A DNA stretch of 64,000 bases from Caballeronia ptereochthonis. Its GTDB lineage: Bacteria > Pseudomonadota > Gammaproteobacteria > Burkholderiales > Burkholderiaceae. Below, piece after piece: positions 48,587-58,583 of this stretch; the stretch's first letter is position 1, and every line of letters begins with the position of its first letter. The stretch lies in contig NZ_FCOB02000009.1 in the NCBI RefSeq assembly GCF_001545075.1, forward strand, positions 1 to 64,000. The letters run 5' to 3'. The position numbers and the translations under genes were made by a program. The notes under the pieces were generated by a model. That model searched no databases. It was given only the letters and a program-made list of their open reading frames with translations, and was not told the origin of the DNA.

Positions 48587-50479
48587 GTGATCCCGCACGC
48601 ATTCCTGCAGGACCTGCTCAACCGCGTCGATATCGTCGACGTGGTGGGCCGTTACGTCCAGTTGAAAAAGGGCGGCGCGAACTTCATGGGTCTCTGTCCG
48701 TTTCACAACGAGAAGAGCCCGTCGTTCACGGTCAGTCCGACCAAGCAGTTCTATCACTGCTTCGGCTGCGGCGCGCATGGCACCGCGATCGGCTTTCTCA
48801 TGGAGCACACCGGGCTGACGTTTCCCGAGGCCGTGAAGGAGCTCGCGCACGGCGCGGGGTTGACGGTGCCGCAGGAGCCTTCGCCCAACTTCCGCGGCGG
48901 CAGCGGCGGCGACGCGGGATACGCGAACGCGCCGAGCAAGGCCGTGAGCGTCGCGCTCACGGACGTCATGCAGACCGCTTGCGATTTCTATCGCAAGCAA
49001 TTGCGCGGCGCGCCGAACGCGATCGCTTATCTCAAGAAGCGCGGCCTGACCGGCGAAATCGCCGCGCGCTTCGGCTTGGGCTACGCACCGGACGGCTGGC
49101 AGAACCTGGAAGCGGCGTTTCCCGATTATCGGGATGAAAATCTCGTGGAAGCGGGCCTCGTGATCGTCAGCGAAAAGACCGATTCACAGGGCCAGGCGCG
49201 GCGCTACGACCGCTTCCGCGAACGCGTGATGTTCCCCATCCGCAACGTGAAGGGCAACGTGATCGGCTTCGGCGGACGCGTGCTCGACGGTGGCGAGCCC
49301 AAATATCTGAATTCGCCGGAAACGCCGCTTTTCAGCAAGGGCAGCGAGCTTTACGGCCTCTTCGAGGCGCGCCTCGCCATCCGTGAACTGGGCTACGCGC
49401 TCGTCGTCGAAGGCTATATGGACGTGGTTGCGCTGGCGCAGCTCGGTTTCGCCAACGCGGTCGCGACGCTCGGCACGGCCTGCACGCCGATTCACGTGCA
49501 GAAGCTCTTTCGTCAGACGGATACCGTGGTTTTCAGCTTCGACGGCGATTCGGCCGGCCGCCGCGCGGCGCGCCGCGCGCTCGAGGCGGCGTTGCCGCAC
49601 GCGGCGGACAATCGCACGATCAAGTTCCTCTTCCTGCCGAACGAGCACGATCCGGACAGCTACGTGCGCGAGTTCGGCACGGACGGATTCGGCGAGCAGG
49701 TCGACCGCGCAATGCCGCTGTCGCAATTCCTGCTGAACGAGGTGCTCAACGACAAGGAGCTGGAGCAGCCCGAAGGCCGCGCGAAGGCGCTCTTCGACGC
49801 GAAGCCGCTGCTGCAGGTGCTGCCGGCGAATGCGCTGCGGGTGCAGATCCTGCATATGCTCGCGGACCGGCTGGATACGCCGTTCGCCGAGATCGCCGCG
49901 CTGTGCGACATCGATTCACGCGCGGCCGCCGTCGCGCGCGCCAACGTGCCGAAGAGCGAGCGCCGCCGCGTGACCGGTCAGGAGCAGCGCGCGCTGCGCA
50001 ATCTGGTGATGTACCCGGGCATCGCGGTATCGCTCGATGAGGAAGGCGAGCGCACGCTCGTGACGATGACCGAGCACGGCGAACTCTTCGGCGAGGTGAT
50101 CGGTCACGCGCGTGAACTGGGCGGCGAGGCGGAATTCCAGATGCTGTCGGACGTCTTGAGAAATGCAGCAAATGCGCCCACGTACGAAGATATCTTCCAG
50201 GAAATTCTCGCCTATGATGAAAACGTTCGCGATTTGCTGATGCGCGATCCATCTGACGAGGACGCGGCGCAGCGAGTCGAGGAACAGAAGCGTCTGCTTG
50301 CGGAGGAGTTGCAGGCGACGGTCCTGAAGTTGCGGCACGACAGTTATCGCGCGCGGCTGGATCAGCTGGCGCGGCAATCGAGACTGTCGGCGGAAGAGGT
50401 CGCGGAGTTTTCCGAGCTGTCGGCGCGGGTCGCGCAGATCAAGGCGGGACGGACCGCGAGCCAAGGCGGCGGAAGGTGA
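48587..50479 (+). CDS. dnaG: DNA primase DnaG
   Basis: 630-residue primase that lays RNA primers for replication. A CHC2 zinc domain comes first (CPFHNE, then CFGCGAHG), next the catalytic RNAP-like domain with a TOPRIM core (VVEGYMDVVALAQ and SFDGDSAGRRAARRALE), then a C-terminal helical domain that binds DnaB helicase (about 440-630). The start is a GTG in the family N-terminus IPHAFLQDLLNRVDIVDVV. It follows yqeY closely and precedes rpoD after a 460-base gap. Confidence 0.97.
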   Translation: MIPHAFLQDLLNRVDIVDVVGRYVQLKKGGANFMGLCPFHNEKSPSFTVSPTKQFYHCFGCGAHGTAIGFLMEHTGLTFPEAVKELAHGAGLTVPQEPSPNFRGGSGGDAGYANAPSKAVSVALTDVMQTACDFYRKQLRGAPNAIAYLKKRGLTGEIAARFGLGYAPDGWQNLEAAFPDYRDENLVEAGLVIVSEKTDSQGQARRYDRFRERVMFPIRNVKGNVIGFGGRVLDGGEPKYLNSPETPLFSKGSELYGLFEARLAIRELGYALVVEGYMDVVALAQLGFANAVATLGTACTPIHVQKLFRQTDTVVFSFDGDSAGRRAARRALEAALPHAADNRTIKFLFLPNEHDPDSYVREFGTDGFGEQVDRAMPLSQFLLNEVLNDKELEQPEGRAKALFDAKPLLQVLPANALRVQILHMLADRLDTPFAEIAALCDIDSRAAAVARANVPKSERRRVTGQEQRALRNLVMYPGIAVSLDEEGERTLVTMTEHGELFGEVIGHARELGGEAEFQMLSDVLRNAANAPTYEDIFQEILAYDENVRDLLMRDPSDEDAAQRVEEQKRLLAEELQATVLKLRHDSYRARLDQLARQSRLSAEEVAEFSELSARVAQIKAGRTASQGGGR

Positions 50480-50939
50480 AATGCTATAATAAAAAGTTCA
50501 AAGCGAATTGCTTTTTGTCAACTGTTTGAGGGTTTTGACTGTTGTTCAACGGTGACGTACGGCAACTGGTCGGGTGATCGCAAGCGCATCCGGCAAGGGG
50601 CGTTTCGAGTTGGTTTGCGGTAAGGCCGGCGCGGTTGGCCGGTTCGGAAGGAGGCAGGCAGGCGCTGGCTGAATCGGCTGTTCGGGGTGCGGTGTTGCGC
50701 GCTTTTACGTGGCGCGTCCCGCATAAATCGCACGAAACGGACGGAAAAGCACGCCGACGAACAGACGGGCGCAAGGGATGCGGCTGCTATTGCGGTGAGG
50801 ACGAGGAAGCGATTCATGCTCGTTGAATTCGCGATGGCGCCCCGGGCAGGGCACGCAGGACGAATCAGCGTGCGCGTATTGGGTATTCACGGTTCCATCG
50901 GCTGTTGTCCAGCAGCCGCGAGTCGAGACTAAAGCCGGT
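50480..50939. other. Long leader or promoter region between dnaG and rpoD
   Basis: 460 bases without a supported gene. TGCTATAAT at 50482-50490 is a perfect extended -10 immediately after the dnaG stop and probably drives rpoD, giving a leader of about 440 bases. TTGTCAAC at 50514 and GTTCAACGG near 50543 are part of an A/T-rich dyad. Short open frames here start from codons with no ribosome-binding site. Confidence 0.55.
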
Positions 50940-52994
<2,055 letters not shown>

Positions 52995-53082
52995 CGCGAC
53001 GGGTCGGGCTTGTGTTCAGAGGCGTTGTAAGGCAAACTCGCTACCCTTCGAGAGCCGCCTAGCGCAATGTTCGGAAGTAACA

Positions 53083-53111
53083 GAAAGCGCCGCTACCGGC
53101 GCTTTCTTTTT
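53083..53111 (+). terminator. Intrinsic terminator of rpoD
   Basis: GAAAGCGCC and GGCGCTTTC make a perfect 9-bp stem over a six-base loop, followed by five T. It lies 89 bases after the rpoD stop codon and 16 bases before the tRNA. Confidence 0.92.
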
Positions 53112-53127
53112 GCCCTCTGCCTTTGAA

Positions 53128-53204
53128 GGGCCGGAAGCTTAACTGGTATAAGCTGTCGACTCATAATCGACCGATAGTGGGTTCGAGTCCCACCCGGCCC
53201 ACCA
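53128..53204 (+). tRNA. tRNA with CAT anticodon (Met or lysidine-type Ile2)
   Basis: Full cloverleaf with encoded CCA: acceptor GGGCCGG/CCGGCCC, D-arm GCTT/AAGC with GGTA in the loop, anticodon stem GTCGA/TCGAC enclosing CTCATAA (anticodon CAT at 53162-53164), T-arm GTGGG/CCCAC with TTCGAGT. The loop and the acceptor are compatible with an elongator Met tRNA or with Ile2, in which TilS modifies C34; I cannot separate the two by eye. Position 8, nearly always U, reads A here. It is the likely integration point of the accessory DNA that follows. Confidence 0.93.
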
Positions 53205-53861
53205 GAATTTTTAATAAAATCAATGCGTTATGTGTGCCGTTAAGCATAAAATGGCCATCTGGACAGGTTATGCTTTATTGTCCGTTGGGCCACGTTATGC
53301 TTTATTGGCAGTCTCGCGCCGCTCGCGATCGTGCAGCGTGACGCCTCCGCGTCCCCTTCGCGCGATCGCCGAGCGGCCTTGCCGCCGAAAGTAACCGAGA
53401 TTGTCTGCGGCGCACGCCCGCTAGGGCAAGGTAACGAAAATGGTACGGTCCCGGCGCGACACTCATGAATTGATGCCCGGATTCATTCAGCGGTCTGCCG
53501 CCCCGAAAAATCAAACGCCGCTCTCTCGGCAGGACGTTTTCGGTGACCTCTGCTCTCAGCACTCCACGAGCCGCAAACCGATCACCGGCAGCGAATGTTC
53601 CTCGCCGTCCTGGCTCCCAATCCCGCCTTTCCTCATCTCGACGGCTCTATACGTCCTCCAGCCGCCGCACAGCACCACGAGCTCCCGAACCAGCCTCCCC
53701 AGCCTCCTATAAGCTCGATGTTCGTGCCATCCTGCCGACTGCATACAATCGATTCCTCGCCGACTAGCGCCATCGTCAACTCCTGGCCATCAAACAGGAA
53801 CCGAGAACCGGCGGCGATTTCGAGCGAGAAGGACTCCGCTCTGGGCAGCTGTCCGAAGCCT
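53205..53861. other. Gene-poor start of the accessory region
   Basis: 657 bases with no gene I can support. It begins with the recombination-site-like repeats, then GC-rich sequence shared with no neighbour, then about 330 bases that read on the minus strand as a beta-rich fragment (GSRFLFDGQELTMALVGEE) interrupted by stops. That fragment follows the TnsA-like remnant in the same direction and might be the decayed beginning of a TnsB-like gene. Confidence 0.4.
53235..53310. repeat. Three related 20-bp sites beside the tRNA
   Basis: TTATGCTTTA occurs at 53268 and 53295, and the reverse of TTATGCTTAA at 53240, with 27-28 bases between site starts. The flanks match too: GCCA-n12-CGGC for the inverted copy and GCCA-n13-TGGC for the last copy; GGACA and TGTCC surround the middle one. 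Regular spacing and shared flanks suggest binding sites of a recombinase or transposase at the edge of an inserted element, 31 bases after the tRNA. Confidence 0.6.
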
Positions 53862-54341
53862 CTATGCCTGATTCAGGAGGTCGGCGGAGAACCCGTATGG
53901 AGCTTCGAGCAACTCGAAGAACGACAGTGCGCCTTCATCAGCTAGAGCGGCGTTGAGCCGGTCGATGCTGTCCGGTGAAAGCGGTCCCGCACCCGGCAGG
54001 AAATAGTCGGCGGTGCAGGAGGTTTTCCACCCGTCGACCTTTCTGATTTCGCCAGTCGACTCGTCTACGAGACTGAGCTTGAGTTCACAAGGCTGCGCGT
54101 AGTATTCCGGGACGTCTTTCGCGTGCTCCTTGGTCACGGCCACCGCGAACTCGATATGTCGACTCTCGGTCCGGATGTCGCGCGCCATTTTCAGGCTTGC
54201 CAGAACGGTGACGACGTTTCCACCTCGCGACGCCACCTCGCGAACCGGTGCTTCCATTCTCGCGTTGAGAACGAGTTTCTGGCCGGCAGGCGGAGTGCCG
54301 AGGCGTTCGAAAAGCTCGGTAAGCTCAGATTTGATCAGCAT
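53862..54341 (-). CDS. TnsA-like endonuclease remnant (tentative)
   Basis: 159 residues that resemble the catalytic domain of TnsA, the restriction-like nuclease of heteromeric (Tn7-type) transposons: PVREVASRGGNVV, SLKMARDIRTESRHIEF with a candidate catalytic Glu, KDVPEYYAQPCELKL and TADYFL with a candidate Asp. After TADYFL the expected QxK segment is missing and the sequence jumps to a helical end (SPDSIDRLNAALADEG), so an internal deletion is likely. TnsA itself is about 270 residues. No ribosome-binding site before the ATG. The family assignment comes from pattern memory and is uncertain. It is divergent from the DUF6471-like gene. Confidence 0.5.
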   Translation of the reverse strand: MLIKSELTELFERLGTPPAGQKLVLNARMEAPVREVASRGGNVVTVLASLKMARDIRTESRHIEFAVAVTKEHAKDVPEYYAQPCELKLSLVDESTGEIRKVDGWKTSCTADYFLPGAGPLSPDSIDRLNAALADEGALSFFELLEAPYGFSADLLNQA

Positions 54342-54344
54342 GGC

Positions 54345-54551
54345 GTGTCGCGGGAACGCAAGGCGGGAGAACTCATCGTGTCGGCGATGAATGAGCGCAA
54401 GATCAGCTACAAGGAGTTGGCGCTGCGGCTCGAACGCCTTGGGATCGTGGAGTCTGCGGCACAGCTCAATCGGAAGATCAACCGCAGGCGGTTCTCGGCC
54501 GCCTTCATGCCTGCATGTCTTGATGCGATGGAGGAGGAAACCTCCGCCTAG
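54345..54551 (+). CDS. DUF6471-like small protein
   Basis: 68 residues from a GTG: ERKAGELIVSAMNERKISYK, ELALRLERLGIVESAAQLNR, KINRRRFSAAFMPACLDAM. The pattern of a helix-turn-helix-like core (SYKELALRL...ESAAQLNRKINRRRFSAAF) matches DUF6471, a family of short, probably DNA-binding proteins common beside mobile elements. The start is uncertain: the frame is open much further upstream through the divergent gene, and no Shine-Dalgarno is visible. Function unknown. Confidence 0.6.
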   Translation: MSRERKAGELIVSAMNERKISYKELALRLERLGIVESAAQLNRKINRRRFSAAFMPACLDAMEEETSA

Positions 54552-54634
54552 CAAAGCGGAGCGCTCCGTTGCATCGGTCGCTGCCGGTGCAGCGTTGGCG
54601 TTGATCTTCGCTCTCTCGGTCGACATCGTTCTGC

Positions 54635-55083
54635 GTGGACGAGAAGACAGCCATCCAGGCGCTGGATCGCAAGGACCGGATGTTGCCGCTCTCGCCCGGG
54701 CGCGCCGAGAGCCATGGCTTTGAATACGAACGCAACGGCACCCTGAGCCTGTTTGCCGCATTGAATGTCGCCACCGGTGAAGTGCTGGGCAAAACCGCGC
54801 CGCGCCATACCAGCGCCCGGTTTGTTGCGTTCCTCACCGAGGTCGTATCGGCCCAGCCGCGAGGAGAGGAGATTCACGTGATCTGCGACAACGTGAGCAG
54901 CCACAAAACCGACGCCGTTCAAACATTTCTGGTTGACCATCCGAAGGTCTCGATACATTACACCCCACGTATTCGTCCTGGCTGAATCAGGTCGAGAACT
55001 GGTTTGCCCGCATCCAGCGCGACGTCATTGCACGTGGCGTATTTACCAGCACCAAGGATCTCGACAAAAAGCTGAGGCCGTGA
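54635..55083 (+). pseudogene. IS630-family transposase, truncated and frameshifted
   Basis: The fragment begins at VDEKTAIQALDRKDR and includes HGFEYERNGTLSLFAALN and ICDNVSSHKT, the catalytic core of IS630/Tc1 DDE transposases. One base is missing near 54967 (after HYTP), which moves the remaining sequence, SSWLNQVENWFARIQRDVIA, into another frame. The product ends early at KKLRP. Everything before the first catalytic Asp is missing. It is dead and its ends could not be placed. Confidence 0.8.
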
Positions 55084-55683
55084 TGGCTGTCGTTCTGCGA
55101 GGGCGGGCCCAGGGTGGCCGAGGCATAGGCTGAAGCCGCCTAAGCGGGCCGAAGGACTACCGCGCGTCCACCGACAAGTCTCGCGCGCTTAAGTAACGCC
55201 TATCGAATGCATCTTCATGACAAAAAAACGCCCGCATGAAGCGCGGGCGAAAGGTCGTCACCTGAGAAATGACGCTGCATTGCAGCAATCCATATACCTG
55301 GCGCGTCGGTTACTTCCGTGATGGACAAGCCGCTGTTCTCAGGCCGGTACACTTTGGCCTATGGGCAGCCACTACACAGTCCGGGGCAACGAGCGAGTCT
55401 GCCGTTCGGCGTCCTCGTCTACGACGATCGCACGCGGGGACATGACGGCGCCCAAGTATCGCGCGCCCAAGACCGGCCGATCTTCTGAGCGCTGCGGACA
55501 TAGCAGCGATGATCGATCGCGGACGATTTCTAGCGTCGGCGACCGCTTTCTCTCCAGTCGAAAAGCTTCAACGCGATTACGCGATGGGAAAGGCCCCGAC
55601 GATCCCGCTCCCACTGCAACGCGCGCCGCACAGCGTAGGCGAGGATTTTGCGCATCGTTTCGCAAATGGCAGAGGGGAACCAC
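55084..55683. other. Gene-free stretch with an outward-facing terminator
   Basis: 600 bases between the IS630 remnant and the phosphatase gene, with no frame that I accept as coding. It contains an intrinsic terminator on the minus strand and, just to its right, an odd palindrome GCTGCATTGCAGC (55274-55286). Possibly the relic of a gene that was on the minus strand. Confidence 0.45.
55222..55249 (-). terminator. Minus-strand intrinsic terminator without a visible gene
   Basis: Read on the minus strand, CGCCCGC and GCGGGCG pair over a short loop and are followed by seven T. It is a textbook terminator, but no intact minus-strand gene lies to its right before 57.5 kb. Confidence 0.8.
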
Positions 55684-56451
55684 ATGACGCTCACCAACAT
55701 CGACCGATTTCTCGATCAACTGGGCGACGAAGCGCGTTCCATCGCAATGCAGCACTTCCGCACGGAGATCGACGTCGAAACGAAGTGCGATTCAACGCCT
55801 GTCACAACCGCGGATCGCGCGATCGAGCGACGGCTGCGGGAAATAATCTCATCGCGTTACCCGGCGCATACGCTCGTAGGCGAGGAAGAGGGCGGGCGTA
55901 TCGCAGATGGCTTCAGCTGGGTCATCGATCCGATCGATGGCACCAAGAGCTTCGTGACGGGCCTGCCTCTATTCGGGACGCTGGTCGCGATGCTCGAAGA
56001 TCGACGTCCCGTATGCGGCATGATTGAGGTATCGGCCATGCGCGAGCGATGGATTGGCGTCGCCGATCGCACATCATGCAACGGGGAGCCGTGTGCCGTG
56101 AGTGCGTGCATGCATTTGCGCGACGCCCGCCTGTGCTCGACGGATCCGCGCATGTTTTCCGGCGAAGCTGAACGAGCATTCGTGAGGCTCGCGCGCGAAG
56201 TACGCGTCACCCGGTTCGGCACGGATTGCTATGGTTATGCAATGCTCGCTTCGGGTCACGTCGACCTTGTCATTGAAGACGGCCTGCAGGTCCACGACGT
56301 CATGGCGATCGTTCCCGTCATTCATGGCGCCGGGGGCATTATCACAACATGGTCTGGCGGTCCCATCGATGAAACCTTCGAAGGCAACATCATTGCGGCC
56401 GCGACGCAGTCGCTGCACGATGAAGCGTCTCGGTGGCTCGGCCAGCCGTAA
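55684..56451 (+). CDS. Inositol-monophosphatase family protein (HisN-like)
   Basis: 255 residues of the Mg-dependent, Li-sensitive phosphatase fold. GEEEGG and DPIDGTKSFVTGLPLFGTL hold the metal ligands, and IEDGLQVHDVMAIVPVIHGAGG is the second signature. The shape fits histidinol-phosphatase HisN or inositol-1-phosphatase; the sequence alone cannot decide. GAGGGG six bases before the ATG marks the start; a short open extension upstream is not needed. It is isolated among decayed mobile elements, so it is probably cargo rather than part of a his operon. Confidence 0.88.
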   Translation: MTLTNIDRFLDQLGDEARSIAMQHFRTEIDVETKCDSTPVTTADRAIERRLREIISSRYPAHTLVGEEEGGRIADGFSWVIDPIDGTKSFVTGLPLFGTLVAMLEDRRPVCGMIEVSAMRERWIGVADRTSCNGEPCAVSACMHLRDARLCSTDPRMFSGEAERAFVRLAREVRVTRFGTDCYGYAMLASGHVDLVIEDGLQVHDVMAIVPVIHGAGGIITTWSGGPIDETFEGNIIAAATQSLHDEASRWLGQP

Positions 56452-56913
56452 ATGTGAAGCAGCGAGGGCGAGGCCGCATCTCTTTCGGCTCACGTTGTAG
56501 ATTTTGGCTCACACTCACGGGTGAGGATTTGAACTGTCGTGGCCGTATCGATTCGTATATCCGCCTGCCCGCCCACGTGGTACGCATGCGGCGATCCTAC
56601 TGTGGGGCCGCAACGTGTCGCGGCGCGGGTGACGAAATCCAAGCGGTCGAAATCGGCGGTGCCCTGATAAGCGCACGCTGGCGGTCGTTTGTCTTTGTGT
56701 CAACCAGGAAGCAGGCGGCGTTGCTGTAATCAATTAATTCGGAGTGCATGATTGCAGATCGCTTGGTCGAGGGAACGCAATCGACTGTCGGGCTGGCACC
56801 GACATGGTTATAAGAATATGCTGAAAACGACTTCCGCTACCGGGCATACCAGTTGCATCGGGCCAGAGGGAGCTAAGCGGTCGAATTCTTGATGGGCTTG
56901 CGGTTACAGCAAT
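56452..56913. other. Gene-free stretch with short direct repeats
   Basis: 462 bases of lower GC without a supported gene. GGCTCAC occurs twice (56487 and 56506) in TTnGGCTCACnnT contexts. The right part, about 56729-56850, is A/T-rich and may hold the promoter of the next gene. Nothing else was recognisable. Confidence 0.45.
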
Positions 56914-57357
56914 ATGAAAGATCGAAACGTCATTGTCGGACTGTTCTCGTCGTACCGTGAAGCAGATGAAGCCCTCCGGGACCTTCAAGCACGAGGTCTC
57001 CAATGCGACGATGGTCAACTGTATGCGCGGTCGGCTCACCCACGTGTTGATTCAAGATGCGTTGGACCGCTTCCTGAAATGCGCGCCCGCGACCGGGCAG
57101 AGTACGCGGCTCACGGAGAGCACCTTGGAGTCGTGAGCGGCGCTCGGCGGTTTAGCGGACCGAATTGGCAACTCGCCACTGTCGATTTTGCCACCGGCCA
57201 ACTACACGCTAACGAACGTGAGCGAACATTATTGGTTGCCAAGTTGGCTGACACGATGCCGGACGACGTCGCGATTGCTGTGATGTGCGATCACGGTGCA
57301 CTCGCGGTAAAAGACACCGCTGGTCGCTGGCGCTTTTCATTTCACACGCGTGATTGA
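56914..57357 (+). CDS. YflT/GSP17M-like stress protein
   Basis: 147 residues. The beginning, VIVGLFSSYREADEALRDLQARGL, is the strand-helix of the general-stress-protein 17M (YflT) fold in which a short glycine-poor loop follows VGLF. The rest (HLGVVSGARRF, LHANERERTLLVAKLADTM) is not diagnostic and lacks the hydrophobic Gly-rich region many relatives have. No signal peptide. No ribosome-binding site can be seen. The family has no known activity. Confidence 0.6.
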   Translation: MKDRNVIVGLFSSYREADEALRDLQARGLQCDDGQLYARSAHPRVDSRCVGPLPEMRARDRAEYAAHGEHLGVVSGARRFSGPNWQLATVDFATGQLHANERERTLLVAKLADTMPDDVAIAVMCDHGALAVKDTAGRWRFSFHTRD

Positions 57358-57528
57358 AATGAAGCAATTTGCCACTGTGGTTCATCGGCAATCGGCCATT
57401 TGGGGACGTTCGTTGCTGCACGAAAAGGAGACTATAGCGGCGACCACTGCCCGTTCCGTAGCGGACGTTCAATGCGACAGAGGACGACGGCACGAAACGC
57501 ACAGGTCAGAGGTAGGCCTGTAGTGGCG

Positions 57529-58560
57529 CTACTCCTCGACTCTGCGCGGTGCCGTTTGTAGCAGTTCGTGCAATTCGCGCTTGTAGAAGCGGGCCAGTCC
57601 ATTGGTGCCGTGCCCGCAAGTGTCCTCGCTCGCAGAAATAAGAAGCAGCCGGCCGTTGCGCACAAGCTGCATCGCGCGCTCCATCAAGCCGGTCTCCGGC
57701 GGATAGCGTTCGTCGTCGGCGGCGTTAATGGCGAGAACCGCAGCTTTCACGTTCCCGAGACTGGTCGCGGGGTTATAACCGCGTGCAGCGCTCCACTGGT
57801 ATATGAAGTCGTTGGCATCCAATGTGAACGGCTGCGCTAACTTGGCGTCAACATATTTATCGGCTAGTTCGATCGTCGGCGCCGCCTTTTGCCAGGCGAG
57901 GGTGCCACCGTTGGTCGCCAGCGCGAAAAAGGCGCTGGAAAGGCGCAACGAACCGGGCTGACTGGTGTAATCGCCGCCCCGGTACTCCGGATCATTTCTG
58001 ACCATCTCAATAAGCATGCGGCGTAACATCCAGTTGCGGCCGGACATCTCCGTCGGTTGTGACGCCATTGGCACGAGCGCGTCCATGAAATCGGGATAGC
58101 GCACCCCCCAAATCCATGCATGCATGCCGCCCATCGAGTTACCGATCAACAGGCGCAGGTGCCGGACGTTCAGATGCTCGGTTAAAAGCCGGTGCTGCGC
58201 GAGCACCATGTCGTCGTAGTTGTAAGCCGGGAATCGTGTGCGCAATCCGTCAGACGGCTTGGACGATCCACCGGCTCCCAACGCGTCCGGAAGGATGATG
58301 AAATACCTGTTGGCATCGAGCGGTTGCCCGGAGCCGAACAATTCGCCCGCGAAATCGGGTGTCAGCATGCTGGCACCTGTGCCCGTGGTGCCATGCAGGA
58401 CGAGAACTGGCTCACCGGACGGGTCGCCAATGGTTCGGTAATGTAGCCGCACCTCTGACATGATCTCGCCGGTGTTGAAACGGAAATCTCGCGCGATCCA
58501 GTCGGCCTCCTGCGGCGCAGGATAGCCGGCCGCATTGCAATGTTGTCCTGTTTGCATCAT
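57529..58560 (-). CDS. Alpha/beta hydrolase of the MetX-like family
   Basis: 343 residues similar to homoserine O-acetyltransferases. The nucleophile Ser lies in LIGNSMGGMHAWIWG, Asp in INAADDERYPPE and His in CGHGTNG, so the triad is complete. Many members of this group are plain hydrolases and not acyltransferases. ATGATG begins the protein; a TTG six codons earlier is possible. It is the last gene of a minus-strand run with a Gfo/Idh/MocA oxidoreductase 23 bases upstream, so it most likely acts on a metabolite of that pathway rather than on homoserine. Confidence 0.85.
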   Translation of the reverse strand: MMQTGQHCNAAGYPAPQEADWIARDFRFNTGEIMSEVRLHYRTIGDPSGEPVLVLHGTTGTGASMLTPDFAGELFGSGQPLDANRYFIILPDALGAGGSSKPSDGLRTRFPAYNYDDMVLAQHRLLTEHLNVRHLRLLIGNSMGGMHAWIWGVRYPDFMDALVPMASQPTEMSGRNWMLRRMLIEMVRNDPEYRGGDYTSQPGSLRLSSAFFALATNGGTLAWQKAAPTIELADKYVDAKLAQPFTLDANDFIYQWSAARGYNPATSLGNVKAAVLAINAADDERYPPETGLMERAMQLVRNGRLLLISASEDTCGHGTNGLARFYKRELHELLQTAPRRVEE

Positions 58561-58583
58561 CAGCGGGCGATCCAACAAATACG

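Noticed and set aside
50635..50932. Short plus-strand frames between dnaG and rpoD (for example at 50687)
   Set aside because: They start without a Shine-Dalgarno and run into the rpoD start in another frame; no similarity to known small proteins.
53302..53562. 86-codon minus-strand frame in the gene-poor start of the island
   Set aside because: No start signal or recognisable domain; composition is Arg-rich like a shadow frame.
55310..55755. Minus-strand frames (63 and 127 codons) near the orphan terminator
   Set aside because: They overlap the phosphatase start or lack any ribosome-binding site, and have no family features.
56487..56512. Two GGCTCAC direct repeats as possible ends of an IS21-type element
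   Set aside because: Only two short copies, with no istA/istB sequence on either side in this window. Chance cannot be excluded.
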